Shown here one piece after another: positions 9,038-19,590 of a stretch of 64,000 nt of DNA. A program made the position numbers and the translations under genes. Below the pieces are notes generated by a model that saw only the letters and a program-made list of their open reading frames with translations, was not told where the DNA came from and searched no databases. Position 1 is the stretch's first letter. Each line of letters starts with the position of its first letter. This stretch comes from Echria macrotheca (taxonomy: Eukaryota > Ascomycota > Sordariomycetes > Sordariales > Schizotheciaceae), in NCBI GenBank assembly GCA_030411725.1, contig MU839833.1, positions 372,001-436,000 on the forward strand. Direction: 5' to 3'.

Positions 9038-10996
9038 ATGAGGCTCATCAACACCACTACAGAAAAGCTCGAGGAGTTCATCGACCCCAAAAAGTTCCCC
9101 AAATATGCCATTCTTTCCCATCGCTGGCTCGACGAAGAGGTCACATGCCGAGAATACCAGGAAGAGTCCACCAACTTGAAGACGCAGCATAATAAATGCA
9201 AAAGTTTAGAGAAGATCCGCAAGGCCTGCCAGCTCGCCAAAGGCCGAAAGCACGAGTACATCTGGATTGACACCTGCTGCATCGACAAGACCAGCAGCGC
9301 TGAGATCTCGGAAGCAGTCAACTGCATGTTTGCATGGTATCGTGCGGCCGAAGTCTGCTACGCCTACATGTTCGATGTCAGGCCAGGATACAATGTCGCA
9401 GACATGCTCGAGGCTGCAAGGATGGGAGAGTTGGACGGAAGCACCGATGAATCGAGGAGGGACTCTGAATCGATTTCGCTCCTTGTTTCTTTTCACGAGA
9501 GTGACTGGTTTACAAGGGGCTGGACGCTCCAGGAGCTCATTGTGCCTGTCGAGGTTGAGTTTCTGGCCAACGATTGGTCTCCCATCGGCACGCGGTCCCA
9601 AATGGCGCCCATCATCACAAAGGCCTGCGGCGTCGACGCATACGCCTTGACCCCCGGAGTCGACCTGAACTGGGTCAGCGTGGCGAGAAAAATGTACTGG
9701 GCTTCGAGGCGAACGACAACCCGGGAAGAGGACCTTGCCTACTGTCTTCTTGGCCTGTTCGACGTTAACATGCCGCTCCTGTACGGCGAGGGTGGTCCCC
9801 GAGCCTTCCTGCGACTCCAAGAGGAGATTGTCAGGCGGTCAAACGATCAGTCCATCTTTGCCTGGGATCATCAGTCTCTCGACACGACGTGCCGAGGCCC
9901 CTTTGCCGCCCATCCGAGCGCATTCCACGTCACAGGAAGACATGTTTCCCTGTCGAGAAAGTCAAGACGGTCCGATGAGACGATCGAGGTTGTCAACGCC
10001 ACCACGACGCTGATTCTTGCTTTGGAAGAAGACCCCTTTTCGCAAACGGGCGCCCCCACGCAAAGCGACGTGTTTCATATGACCCGAAATCAAAGAATGG
10101 CATCTGTTCGAGCCGCGCTGGACTGTCAGTTTGGTCCGAAACCAGGAACGGGGTTCATCATGGATGTCTCGGTTGAGAAGGACGTCAGTGGGCTTGGCTG
10201 CATAATTCTGGGAGCACTCAGTCTGGAAGAAGCGGAGAAAGTGAACACGTCCCGTTGGATCCCGGTCCAGGTTTCTCTCAGGTCATTTAGGGCGACATCG
10301 GGAATATCCCCCGAAGGCTCGTCCCTCCGCCCATACCACATTGCCATTCGACTTCTCGATGATGACCTCGCTTTCCTGGATGCCTTTCCCCGGCAGACCT
10401 GGGACGAACATACTGGCAACCTTTTGATCACCGGAAGATACCCCACACGGTGTTCGTCCCAGGAGGCCAGTAGTGATTCGTATTCTCTCGGCGGCATGGT
10501 CCTGCTTCGTTCAAGGTCGGACCCTCGTGGCAGTGACTGCCTTTGTCTCGCTTTCTGGGACTCTCACAGGCCGACCGAAATATCCGCTTCCCCTCCATGG
10601 CTGGACAGCGTATCTCAACAAGGGTCCATCTTTCCATGTGGTACCTTCCAGCTTCGACGTGCCCAATCTCAATGGCTGGGTTCGAAAAAGATTATGGTTT
10701 CCCTCTCAAGCTGTGCTCGGCCGAGCGCCGACCTGCAGCCGAACGAGATACTCGTCAAGATAGCGGAGAATCGGCCAGGGAATCAGGATGCAAGACTCGG
10801 GCTGCGATTCTACGAGGCCGTGATGATTGAGGATGATACGTACATGGGAATACACTATAGGTGTGAGGTACGACTCTCGCCTCGACGTGACCACATGTTA
10901 CGACCAACTTCGCTGCAGCCCAGCGGCAACGCCGCTGTTATGGCACGGAGGGGTCCTGTGGGGGGAGCACTCAGGGGTTTCTTTTCCAGACCGTAG
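9038..10996 (+). CDS. HET-domain protein
   Basis: Single-exon ORF, 652 aa. The N-terminus MRLINTTTEKLEEF is typical of one HET subclass. HET-domain hallmarks are PKYAILSHRW (residues 21-30), YIWIDTCCIDKTSS near 75-88, GWTLQEL near 160 and, after the domain, EDLAYCLLGLFDVNMPLLYGEG near 232-252. HET domains mediate heterokaryon incompatibility and programmed cell death in filamentous ascomycetes and are often linked to NLR signalling. The remaining 400 residues are not recognisable and contain no NACHT or NB-ARC motif, so this protein would need a separate sensor. Immediately downstream lie three related GTPase genes, which suggests an accessory recognition island. Confidence 0.88.
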   Translation: MRLINTTTEKLEEFIDPKKFPKYAILSHRWLDEEVTCREYQEESTNLKTQHNKCKSLEKIRKACQLAKGRKHEYIWIDTCCIDKTSSAEISEAVNCMFAWYRAAEVCYAYMFDVRPGYNVADMLEAARMGELDGSTDESRRDSESISLLVSFHESDWFTRGWTLQELIVPVEVEFLANDWSPIGTRSQMAPIITKACGVDAYALTPGVDLNWVSVARKMYWASRRTTTREEDLAYCLLGLFDVNMPLLYGEGGPRAFLRLQEEIVRRSNDQSIFAWDHQSLDTTCRGPFAAHPSAFHVTGRHVSLSRKSRRSDETIEVVNATTTLILALEEDPFSQTGAPTQSDVFHMTRNQRMASVRAALDCQFGPKPGTGFIMDVSVEKDVSGLGCIILGALSLEEAEKVNTSRWIPVQVSLRSFRATSGISPEGSSLRPYHIAIRLLDDDLAFLDAFPRQTWDEHTGNLLITGRYPTRCSSQEASSDSYSLGGMVLLRSRSDPRGSDCLCLAFWDSHRPTEISASPPWLDSVSQQGSIFPCGTFQLRRAQSQWLGSKKIMVSLSSCARPSADLQPNEILVKIAENRPGNQDARLGLRFYEAVMIEDDTYMGIHYRCEVRLSPRRDHMLRPTSLQPSGNAAVMARRGPVGGALRGFFSRP

Positions 10997-11615
10997 CGCC
11001 TTTGCCATTTTTCGTCTTCTTTCTTTCTCCTACTGCCGTGCGGTCAAATATTCTTCTAGTGTGGAGCACGATGTTTGCGAACTGAGCCTTTGCCACGGTA
11101 CTCGCCCACGCAGATATGGTCTTGCCTGCTTCAAGGTCCTCTTGCCATTGCCCAACCAGGGCGAGAATGAAAGTCTGACTGTGGAAAAGTTTTGGCCAAA
11201 CCACGAAGTCTATGCCGCGAGCGGTGCCAAACAGGACGTCAACAAATGGAAAAAGGCCTGGTGCCTGCTGTTTTCGATGCGGACCACCCAATCGGCAATG
11301 GTGGGTGCCAGGACGCTGGGCTGGTGAACATGCTGTTGGGCGCTGTCGGGCAGATTTGGGTCACACGTCCCCACGACGACGAATTGCCACGTCGAAACTT
11401 GCAGCATGCTCAATTGGAGTCCGACAACTTTAAGTGAGGGGCCCAATCTGTGTCTGAGCTTTTTGCTTCAGGGATCTCGGCTTGTTTTCTCGTTCACATC
11501 AAATAGTTGCGCCCTGTCTTCCAATCCACTTGCGCCGGCCTGCTTTTCGCCATTCTTTGTCTCGCTGCCATCCGTGCTCGTTTTCTCTCTACACTTTCTT
11601 ATCCAGAATCGAGAC
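10997..11615. other. Intergenic
   Basis: Separates the HET gene from the first GTPase. ORFs here lack family features. The last 60 nt before 11616 are pyrimidine-rich, as in many fungal leaders. Confidence 0.55.
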
Positions 11616-12387
11616 ATGCCAGTGGTCATCCTACTCGTTGGCCCCACCGGGTCAGGAAAATCCACATTTGTCAACCATCTGTTATCGCCAGGGAGGAACA
11701 TGGCCAAGGTTGGGGCTAAAGGCGATGAAAAGCCATGTCCGTTCTCACCAGGAACATCAATTTGTCAAGTCAATTCTCCGCTAACCGTCACGTTCTCAAG
11801 GCACGAAAACCTGCGCGCGCTACGACATCGCGGTGGATGGCAACGACTACATCTTGATTGACACGCCGGGATTTGAGAACCATCAGCCAAGCCACTTCAA
11901 GACCCTCACCCGCATTTCCGAATTGCAGAAAAACACTGGAGTCGATCCCTTGACCATCACCGGTGCCATCTACTTTCACCGCATTACTGACGGGAAGCAT
12001 TCGGGACCCTTACGGGACGATCTCCGGATTTTCAGGGAAATGTGCGGCGAAGACTTTTTCCCCTGTGTGGCCTTTGTCACGACAACGTGGGACATTCTCA
12101 ACAAGCGTGCACGTGAGAGCAGATACGAAAAGTACAACGACGACCTCGACCGGAGATACCTGAGATTTTCCGAACAGGGACCTGAAATTTTCAAATGTTT
12201 CAACGACAGACCTACCTGCAGCGCTGTCGTCAGACACTTCTCCAAACTGGCAACAAGCTCCGGCGGGAAGAGGAACGAACTGCTCCTGTTCAAGGAATTA
12301 TCGTCTGGCGTCAAGGTACGGTGGACAGCAGCGGGGAAGATCACGCAAAAGCCGAGCCGTGGTAATAAGGGATGTATCATTTTGTAA
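11616..12387 (+). CDS. P-loop GTPase with CaaX end, paralogue 1
   Basis: Exons 11616-11736 and 11801-12387 (64-nt intron, gctaac branch site, ctcaag acceptor) give 235 aa. G1 is GPTGSGKS (residues 9-16) and G3 is DTPGF (61-65). The usual G4 (N/TKxD) is replaced by TTTWD (134-138). The intron splits the Cys codon of a Pro-Cys-Thr motif between G1 and G3, exactly as in the two neighbouring relatives. A GAIYFHRIT segment after G3 is shared with them. The protein ends GNKGCIIL: CIIL is a CaaX box with Leu last, which usually predicts geranylgeranylation, and Lys/Arg residues precede it, so membrane attachment is likely. It resembles AIG1/GIMAP-like and related fungal G-domain proteins, some linked to immunity elsewhere. 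The role here is not known. Confidence 0.85.
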
Positions 12388-12851
12388 TTAGAATAGTACT
12401 ACCACAGGTTCAATTTGCCGTTATGTGAATCGGCGCTCTAGATGATCGCAACCTGACTGTGCTACCCGCATGTGCTGCTCCCTCTGGCTGCACTAGAGAG
12501 TCTCCATCATACTACTACTGGATGGTGGATAAAGTTGGCAACCCAAGGCGGTCGGTCGTTCACCAACCAAAATGACCACGTTATTGCAGCTCAGTTGGAC
12601 AACGTTTTCACCGGTACTAAAAATTCGGCCTGCAACATGATTCGAAAGTGTGATCCATTGCCTGGACCATCCATTCAACATACACCCACACAGCAGGATG
12701 GCAACTACGTAAAACAGATACCAAAAAAGCGAAACGTCTTGCTAGCATCACTAAAGACACCCATTCACCAGCAGGCCAACGCTCCGGTGGAGCTACATCC
12801 CAAAGAGCGTAGATAATAAGCGTTTAATGATGCGCACCTTGAATTGCATCG
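12388..12851. other. Intergenic between convergent GTPase genes
   Basis: Short 3' intergenic region between a plus-strand and a minus-strand GTPase gene. No gene seen. Confidence 0.55.
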
Positions 12852-13935
12852 TTAGCACTCTTCATCGGCAATTGGATGGGCAAGCTTGAAGTGGCAACGA
12901 GAGATGGCACTGACCGTCAAACCATTCAGTCTCTTTAACTGTTGCTCCTTGAGATGGAGCCTCTTTTCCAGCTCGCGCACTTCTTTCCGCCAGGCAACGT
13001 ATTCTGGATTTGCCCTCTTGCTGGTGTCCTCATCCACCTTTGGGCAATTCTCCTCAAGCGCGTCAAGATCCTTCCGAATTTGGTCAATAGCTTCTTCCAG
13101 TTGTCGCCTGAGCTCCTTGCCGGCCGAGGTTCTGACAACACGTCCCTTGTACTTTTTGAGCTCGGTGTGAAGCAGGGGCTCCATCTTCCCGTACTTGTCG
13201 GCTTTGTACACGATATTCCGAATGATGCTGTGAGCTGACTGGGCATTGTTTTTGTGTTTCAAGACTTGAGCACCCTTGGATTTCATCTCGTACCACACGC
13301 CACCTGCCCTAGTTCTGCCCTCCACCCGCTTCTCAGCGGCCTCCGGGTTACTGAGATCATCCCACATCGTAGTAGCGATAATGACCCGCTTGTAGGCATG
13401 TCTTCCCAGGATCTTTTCCAGGAGGCGCGTGCGATTCCACTCGGACCCGCCAACTCTGTTGTGCGTAATGGGGTGAAGGAAAATGAGACCGTCGAGTAGC
13501 TGCTCCTTCATCATGTCCCTCTTCGCCATCCACGCCGCGATCAGTTCCAGTATCTCGACGTCGGACCGCGTGTCATCGTCAAACCCGGGGGTGTCAATCA
13601 AGACAATTTCGCGCTCGTCAGATGGGTCATTGTCGTCCTTTTTGCATTCGAGCTTGAACTCGACCATTTGGGGCTCCTGGGTGCCTGCGCATTCCCGTCG
13701 CATCGGTCAGCAAGTCGCTCATCAATTGCGCAGCCCGTCGGAGATAAAACGACTCACAGGGATCAACATCGTACCCGATCTTGAGGTCTTTTCGCCCAGA
13801 GGCCTTGGCAACAAATGTTGTTTTGCCGGCACCGGTGACACCACACAACGCGATCAAGATCCTGCGTTCCTTTCGCGGACTCGAAGCCGGCGGATGGACC
13901 GGATCCATCTCCTTGGGCGCGGGGGCATCAGCCAT
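12852..13935 (-). CDS. P-loop GTPase with coiled-coil tail, paralogue 2
   Basis: Minus strand; exon 1 is 13935-13758 and exon 2 is 13684-12852, with a 73-nt intron (gtgagt..gcgcag), giving 336 aa. G1 is GVTGAGKT (residues 32-39), G3 DTPGF (90-94) and the G4-position motif TTMWD (164-168). The intron again splits the Cys codon of Pro-Cys-Thr (Cys60). GLIFLHPIT (125-133) matches the segment shared by the three relatives. From about residue 235 the chain is rich in Lys, Glu and Leu (RRQLEEAIDQIRKDLDALEE and further heptads), which predicts a coiled coil for dimer or partner binding. There is no CaaX box; it ends ADEEC. It is divergent with the next GTPase across 516 bp, so the two may share a control region. 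Confidence 0.83.
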
Positions 13936-14451
13936 CAAGTGTAGGTCGGCAAGAATGATCCCGGAAGGAAGGAGCTGCGAGGAGAAGAGGGGGCACGCCC
14001 GAACGGAACTTTTAGGATCGCTGATTTAAAAACTTGCAGTCTGGTCGGAACACGAGAACAAAACTTGGCTCAAATCCAGGAGCATCAGCGTGCACACAGT
14101 TGGGGCACATGGAGCACAACGGGTCGTTGGGCTTTCTGGTCGGGCATCTCTTGCTTTGCTGGAGACCAACCAGCCACCCAGAAGCGAGTGACATCGACAG
14201 CAGAGCAACGTGTTAACCGCAAGTTGAGGCGAGCCCAGTGCATCCCCCCAACCAATGCCAACCACACCAGCCGGCGCGCGCCCAAATTCTCAGGCAGACA
14301 CGCACCAAGATTTCGGCACCCAAACCAAACTCCAGACATAACCCAAACCGAAGTTCCGACACCAAAATGCCACCGCGAGTCTCCTTCCCTCCTCCAGGCC
14401 AAGATTCATCCCAAACCCCCGAATCCTTCCTTATTCCTACTTTCAGACTCC
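13936..14451. promoter_or_regulatory. Shared upstream region of two divergent GTPase genes
   Basis: 516 bp between the minus-strand GTPase start (13935) and the plus-strand GTPase start (14452). It must hold both promoters; no specific element is identified. An open frame runs through the right half without an ATG that would extend the downstream gene convincingly. Confidence 0.45.
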
Positions 14452-15305
14452 ATGGCTTCTCTGCGCGAGTGGGTTGAGATCCTGTGGGAGTTCCTGAAGC
14501 TCAAGCCCCCGGTTCAGCGCCCATTTAATCGGGACACGCTCAAGACGGTGTCCTCTGAAGTACCTATCATCTTGCTCGTCGGCCGAACCGGATCAGGGAA
14601 GTCGTCTTTTGTCAAGTCTCTCACAGATCAGAACGTTCTGGTGTTCCATGAAGAGAATCCATGTACGTCAGAGCCCATGAGCCAGCTTCTGCCTCAACAT
14701 CCAGTCAACAGCGCTAACCTTTTGGAGGTACGATGAATTGCGAGGTCTACACCGTCAAGGTCGACTTTGATGGCACTTCCAAGGTATTCGTCCTCATCGA
14801 CACGCCGGGACTTCAGGGCCTGGACTCGAAAGAAACCAACTTGAAGGTCTTGGAAAAAATTGCCGCGACGTTGAACGACGTCCGTGACCTGGAACTGAAG
14901 CTCGCGGGCGCAATTTTCTTTCACAACATTGCCGGAAACAAGCGTTTTACGTCAGCGCTCGACATTTTCGCGGCCATGTGCGGCAAGGAGTTTCGCGATT
15001 CGAAACAAGTGGCATTCCTGACGACTCAGTGGGACTCTATCAGCAGCGAGAAGAGTGTGATTAGCAAATACGGGGGTTACCACGAAGAGATCGGACGAAG
15101 AATCAAGAATTTGTACCCGGAGTGGCCTGTATTTGCAAGGGAACGTGATGATGCGGCGAGCTGCAAAAAAGTGCTAGAGCATTTCTCAGACTTGACTCGT
15201 TCAGGAGACTCACTATCCCGGTTTGCACTGTTGGAGGAGTGGCGATCTGGGAAAGAGGATATCAGGGAGACATCTGCAGGGAGGAAGGTGCTTGGGCTTG
15301 TGTGA
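14452..15305 (+). CDS. P-loop GTPase, paralogue 3
   Basis: Exons 14452-14662 and 14728-15305 (65-nt intron, donor gtacgt, acceptor ggag) give 262 aa. A Trp-rich N-terminal helix (REWVEILWEFLKLK) precedes G1 GRTGSGKS (residues 44-51). G3 is DTPGL (95-99), the G4-position motif is TTQWD (169-173), and GAIFFHNIA (131-139) matches the relatives. The intron splits the Cys71 codon of Pro-Cys-Thr as in the other two genes. There is no coiled coil and no CaaX box; it ends KVLGLV. The three genes look like diverged products of one ancestor with different ends (lipid anchor, coiled coil, hydrophobic N-terminal helix). Nucleotide binding is well supported; guanine specificity is less sure because G4 is unusual. 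Confidence 0.83.
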
Positions 15306-15950
15306 TTTGAGGTTCAGTTTCCACCAGTTTGAAACTAGCAGGCATATACAGAACGAGATGGCCAGAACGCCAACCCGGAGTGAATTGCGGAAAGGGTTCG
15401 ATGAGACTCGACCTCCACTCTACCAAGGACACGAGCGAGCGTATGATCTGACGTTCTCTAGCAAGAAGTCGAGCCATTATGTACTTGTAACAGAACGGAT
15501 ACCAAGGCACCTATTTAGTACAAGACCGGGCTCTCATTTACTGGGAGTATTTGAACGTCCAGGGAGACATCTCGTGTGATATCACCACGTCCATAAAAAC
15601 GCTGATATATTATCCAACAGGGGTAAGCCGTAACTGGACTCAAGACCTAGATATCGTCCATATTACTTTTCATGTAGCTATCGTATCTTTAACGCCAATC
15701 CAACTTGTCATTGTGTCTAGCATCGGACGGTGATCGGCCGATCATAGGCCCGAAACACCCAGATCCCCTTGATGGCGATGATGCGAACCGTGCATCTCGG
15801 CGGGAGAGGATGAAACACGACGTGTCAGGGACACGAACCCAAACTCATTGACTCCAAATTTCTTCTCTTCCTTTCATCATAATTCCCTTCCACCACATAC
15901 AATGTAGAAACATTAGCGTCTAGCATAGAATCCAGCGAATTGACGGCAAC
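15306..15950. other. Intergenic
   Basis: No supported gene. 3' region of the GTPase gene and upstream region of the UstYa-like gene. Confidence 0.55.
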
Positions 15951-16911
15951 ATGAGCACGCATTCCCCAAAATACCACGACCTCCACGGCCCTCAAGCACA
16001 CACCGACGACAATACCTCCCAAACAGACCTCGACTCGGATTACCAAGAAGAGGACGGCAAGTTAGCATGGACCGACGATACAATACGCGACACATCGCAC
16101 ACCTCCCGCCGACGCGCCCGCGCTCGACGGATACGCACCGCGGTCTCCATCTTCCGGGGCCTGTTCGACACAATCATCCTCATAACCATCGTCTATTTAC
16201 TCCTTGAGCGGCGAAATATCCAACAACATGATATGTCAGCGTCTACGGAAAAAGAACACGAGCACCAGCTAGGCGGTGACATAACCGGCTTCGCGCCGCG
16301 GTGTAAGTTCCTCCCTCCCCTTCCACCTCCCAACATCCCCCTTTCCACTTCCCTCATTAGCTACCTCAGGTATGTACTTATACTAACAAATACCCCTCCA
16401 ACAACAAACAGTCTCCCAAAAAATCAAAAAATTCTCTCCAAACCCGTCCTTCATCCCCACCAACCTAACATCCTTCTTCACCCCCTCGACAACCCAAGCT
16501 TGGCTCTCCCTCGTCCCGCGCGGGCTAGGCTACATCCACACCCAAAACACGTCCCACCTGCATCCCCCAGTCCCCGTCCCACTCGCCGGCTACCCCCCCT
16601 CGACATTCACGACCTCCGTCACGCACCAGCTCCACTGCCTGCACGCCATCATCGGCGTCGTCGCCGCGCTCGCAACGAACGACACCTCCAGACTGCCCCC
16701 CGAGGGACCCTGGCACGTGGCGCACTGCTTCGACTACCTCCGGCAGAGCATCCTGTGCTGCGGCGACGTCGCGCTCGAGGGGCAGCAGACCACGTTCCCC
16801 GACGGGTTCGTGGGGAGCGACGGGTGGGATTCGCATCACGTCTGTCGGGACTATGACGAGGTCAAGGAGTATTTGGAGAGGAATCGGGCGGGGGATGATT
16901 TGTGGATATAA
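15951..16911 (+). CDS. UstYa-like (DUF3328) oxidase
   Basis: Exons 15951-16302 and 16412-16911 (109-nt intron, donor gtaagt) give 283 aa. The layout is that of the family: a polar cytosolic N-terminus, one transmembrane helix near residues 73-85 (FDTIILITIVYLLL), then a lumenal domain with two HxxHC-type motifs, HQLHC and, about 35 residues on, HCFDYLRQSILC. DUF3328/UstYa proteins oxidise or cyclise peptides in ribosomally made fungal peptides (ustiloxin, cyclochlorotine) and act in other secondary pathways. No Kex2-processed repeat precursor, tyrosinase or second UstYa gene is visible, so this copy appears to stand alone. Function therefore rests on family only. Confidence 0.85.
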
Positions 16912-17318
16912 TACCTGCCTAGGTACCTACCCAAGGTACTTATAAGTCAGTTGTTTGGGGCTTAGGGGGGATGGATTGTAGGTAGAGATAATACTGCTCG
17001 TAAATGGTGAGGAAGTAATAGTACCTATGCAGTGGCCTTGAGACTGGCAGTACCGGTTACATGGAGGATAGGGAATGCAGTGTCCGCCACGTAGGTACAA
17101 GGATACATCCGGAGGGCTCCTCCCGCTTCTCCACCTAGTTAGGTCCAAGTTCACGACGGTCAATCAAGCAGTCCAAGACCTATATCAGACGATGCATACC
17201 CCGATTTTGAATTTTCCCGGTCGTTACTAACAGGTAGATATGTACAAATTTTGTTGGACCCCCTATTTACGCGCTTTCATTCGGAATGTCGAACCTGTTC
17301 GTGTAGTCTTGAGAAAAA
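16912..17318. other. Intergenic between convergent genes
   Basis: 3' regions of the UstYa-like gene and the minus-strand chitin-binding gene. Starts with TAGGTACCTA at 16920. Confidence 0.55.
16920..16929. repeat. Palindromic TAGGTACCTA motif, copy 3
   Basis: Exact decamer 8 nt after the stop codon of the UstYa-like gene, probably within its 3' UTR, followed by further TACC/GGTA words. Confidence 0.8.
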
Positions 17319-17896
17319 CTACTCCAAGTTCCTCCCAAACACGGTGTGCATGGCCAGCTCGACCACGTTGCGCGGCGTCTTGGTCCCGGTGCACTTTCCA
17401 AAGTTGGCCTGGCAGCCCTGGTTGACGTCGCAGTGGTCCGTCGAGTTGCCGCAGTAGCCCCTATTTTTCAGTCAACATGAATCCCCACATCTCTTCAAAG
17501 GAATACTAACGAAGCAGAGCAGCACGACGTCCCGTTAACAGGGCACCGGTATCCGTTCTTGCCCGCGCCAGTGGTGCCGCAAGTCCCATCGACCGAGATG
17601 GACACGCCCGACTTGGGCGCCGTGCACGAGGTCGAGCTGTTGGAGTAGCGCGACTGGCAGCCGGCCGTCGTCAGGCAGAACTCGTCGCTACTGCCGCAGT
17701 AGCCGTACGCCGAGCAGCACGCCACCTCCGACGGGCACGTGTAGCCCTTGTTGGCGCCGCCCAGGACGGTGCCGCACGTCAGGTTGGGCGACACGACGGA
17801 AAGCGCCCGCTCGTCGATCTCGAGCCGCGTGACCGGCACCACCCCGGCGAGCACGGCCGGAACGGCCAACAACACGGCGGCGACGTACGTCAACAT
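17319..17896 (-). CDS. Secreted protein with two CBM18 chitin-binding domains
   Basis: Minus strand; exon 1 is 17896-17511 and exon 2 is 17460-17319 (50-nt intron, donor gttagt), giving 175 aa. The signal peptide is MLTYVAAVLLAVPAVLAG. Two hevein-type domains follow, each with the CC-S-x-x-GYCG core: the first ends CCSAYGYCGSS..FC, the second CCSASGYCGNS..HC, and the intron falls inside the second core. CBM18 domains bind chitin or GlcNAc oligomers. No catalytic domain is present, so this may protect hyphal chitin, mask chitin fragments or bind the wall. The 30-residue tail after the second domain is uncharacterised. Confidence 0.88.
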
Positions 17897-19590
17897 GGTA
17901 TCGAGCTCCTGGGTTTTGTCGGGAACGAGGAGAAGAGGGTTATTAAGGGACAGGAACAGGAACACTTTCCAAAAAAAAAACATTCCCCGGATCGTGGAGC
18001 GGGGGACCTCGCTCGTCTTATACCCCCTTTTTTTTGGTTCTCGACCCGAGAAATCTAGCCAAGCCGCAATATGGAAACGCCAACATCGGGAAAATCGTCC
18101 GACACGCTGCGCTGACGCGGCAGATCATCATCGTACACGTCTGCGAGGATTTTCCAAGTTTGGACTTTTGTGGATTTAGGCTCGAGAAGAGCCCTTTCAA
18201 TCTCGGACGGTCTTTGAGAGGAAATCATTTTTTCTGGGGTGGGTGTGGTTGACAGGATAGGCGCGGAAGGACCCAGGAATCTCCACAACCGATCGGGAGA
18301 ATATGCTTTGGTCCAGTCGTTGTGGTTTGGTGCTATGACTTTGGCGTGTGGGATATAATGCCTGAAAGGGGAGGGGAAATAAAACGGTACCTTACAGCAA
18401 AAGGCCCCAATCTGCGGGGATATGCTTGGAGAAGCAAAAAAGAGACGGCGTTTAGCCGTGATCGGGACGCGGTTGCGGGTGTGTGGGACGGCCTTGAGAT
18501 CATATGGAGAATTTTAGATCCCGCCGTGCTGCCGATCAGCTGGTAATTGCACGCCACAATACACGAACCAAATGAAAGCTGGGGAAAGAGGTAAATATAG
18601 CGGCGGGGTCGCTGGCGTGCAGCAGAATCTGTATATCTGGAGCCGAGCGAGCTGCGCGGTTACGTCGCTACCGTCGAGCAGTTTTGGGGAGAGAAAATTT
18701 GGCCAAAACTCTAAAATGCCGGCAGATACACGCGGGCGGCATGGCATTTTTGTGAGGCTGACGGGTTGTGCATCTGAACTCGGTTGTCGGCATCCTACTA
18801 AGGGGCCCCTGGAATAAGACACGACGAGATCCATTGATGTTGATTGTGGACGCGTCACAGTTGTGGATATGGACGGTGGCAAAACCACGAATTGAAGCGT
18901 GAGCGGGAGAAGAATCTTGTCGGCCGATAGGCATCTGTACCAGAAAACCCTAATCTGGGTTCGGACGGAAGGTTCCTATCGTTCTCTCACTGGTGTCGGA
19001 TCGTGGCTACCTATCTTATCCATCCCGCAGTGTCCAGGATGACGAATGTCTCCACAACATCAACCGGACAACCTCCAAGTCTTCCAACGACTGTGAACTG
19101 GCCGTGGCGCATCGCAAACGCAAAATACATCCTGGACTTCCGACATCAGCAGCTCGGCCGTATCGGGATCAACGCATCCTCTGTTCATGTCTATTGAAAA
19201 CCTGGAAAGCAAAGCTTACTCTCCATGAAACAAATTTTGCACCTTCTTCCTCAAGGCAAGACAACATGGTTCGGTTCTCCGGACGGAACGCAGGCTGGCC
19301 GGGCACTGGTGACGCCAACACTCATCCCTCGTGAGTGTCGAAAAGTGTGTTTGCCGGTCTCTTGCTCCAGGAGATTGGTCGGAGACTCAACGAATCAGAG
19401 CCAAAGACACGGCTACAATATACTCGACTGATAGGCAGCTATGCGCTGGAATTGATTGTACGATCAGGCAGCAAGCAATGCTCAAACACTGGAACACCCA
19501 ACGAAGAAATGCCCTCACCATCCGCTTCAATCAAACCGCACCCTGTGCTCTTGGTATCGCCCGCACCTCTCCACCATTTTAGCTTCCAAT
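17897..19590. other. Intergenic between divergent genes
   Basis: 1.7 kb between the chitin-binding gene (minus) and the HET gene (plus). It should hold both promoters. Short ORFs on both strands show no signal peptide, domain or usable exon structure, so I see no gene. Confidence 0.5.

Noticed and set aside
9206..9820. Minus-strand ORF of 204 aa
   Set aside because: Antisense to the HET-domain coding region; no independent features.
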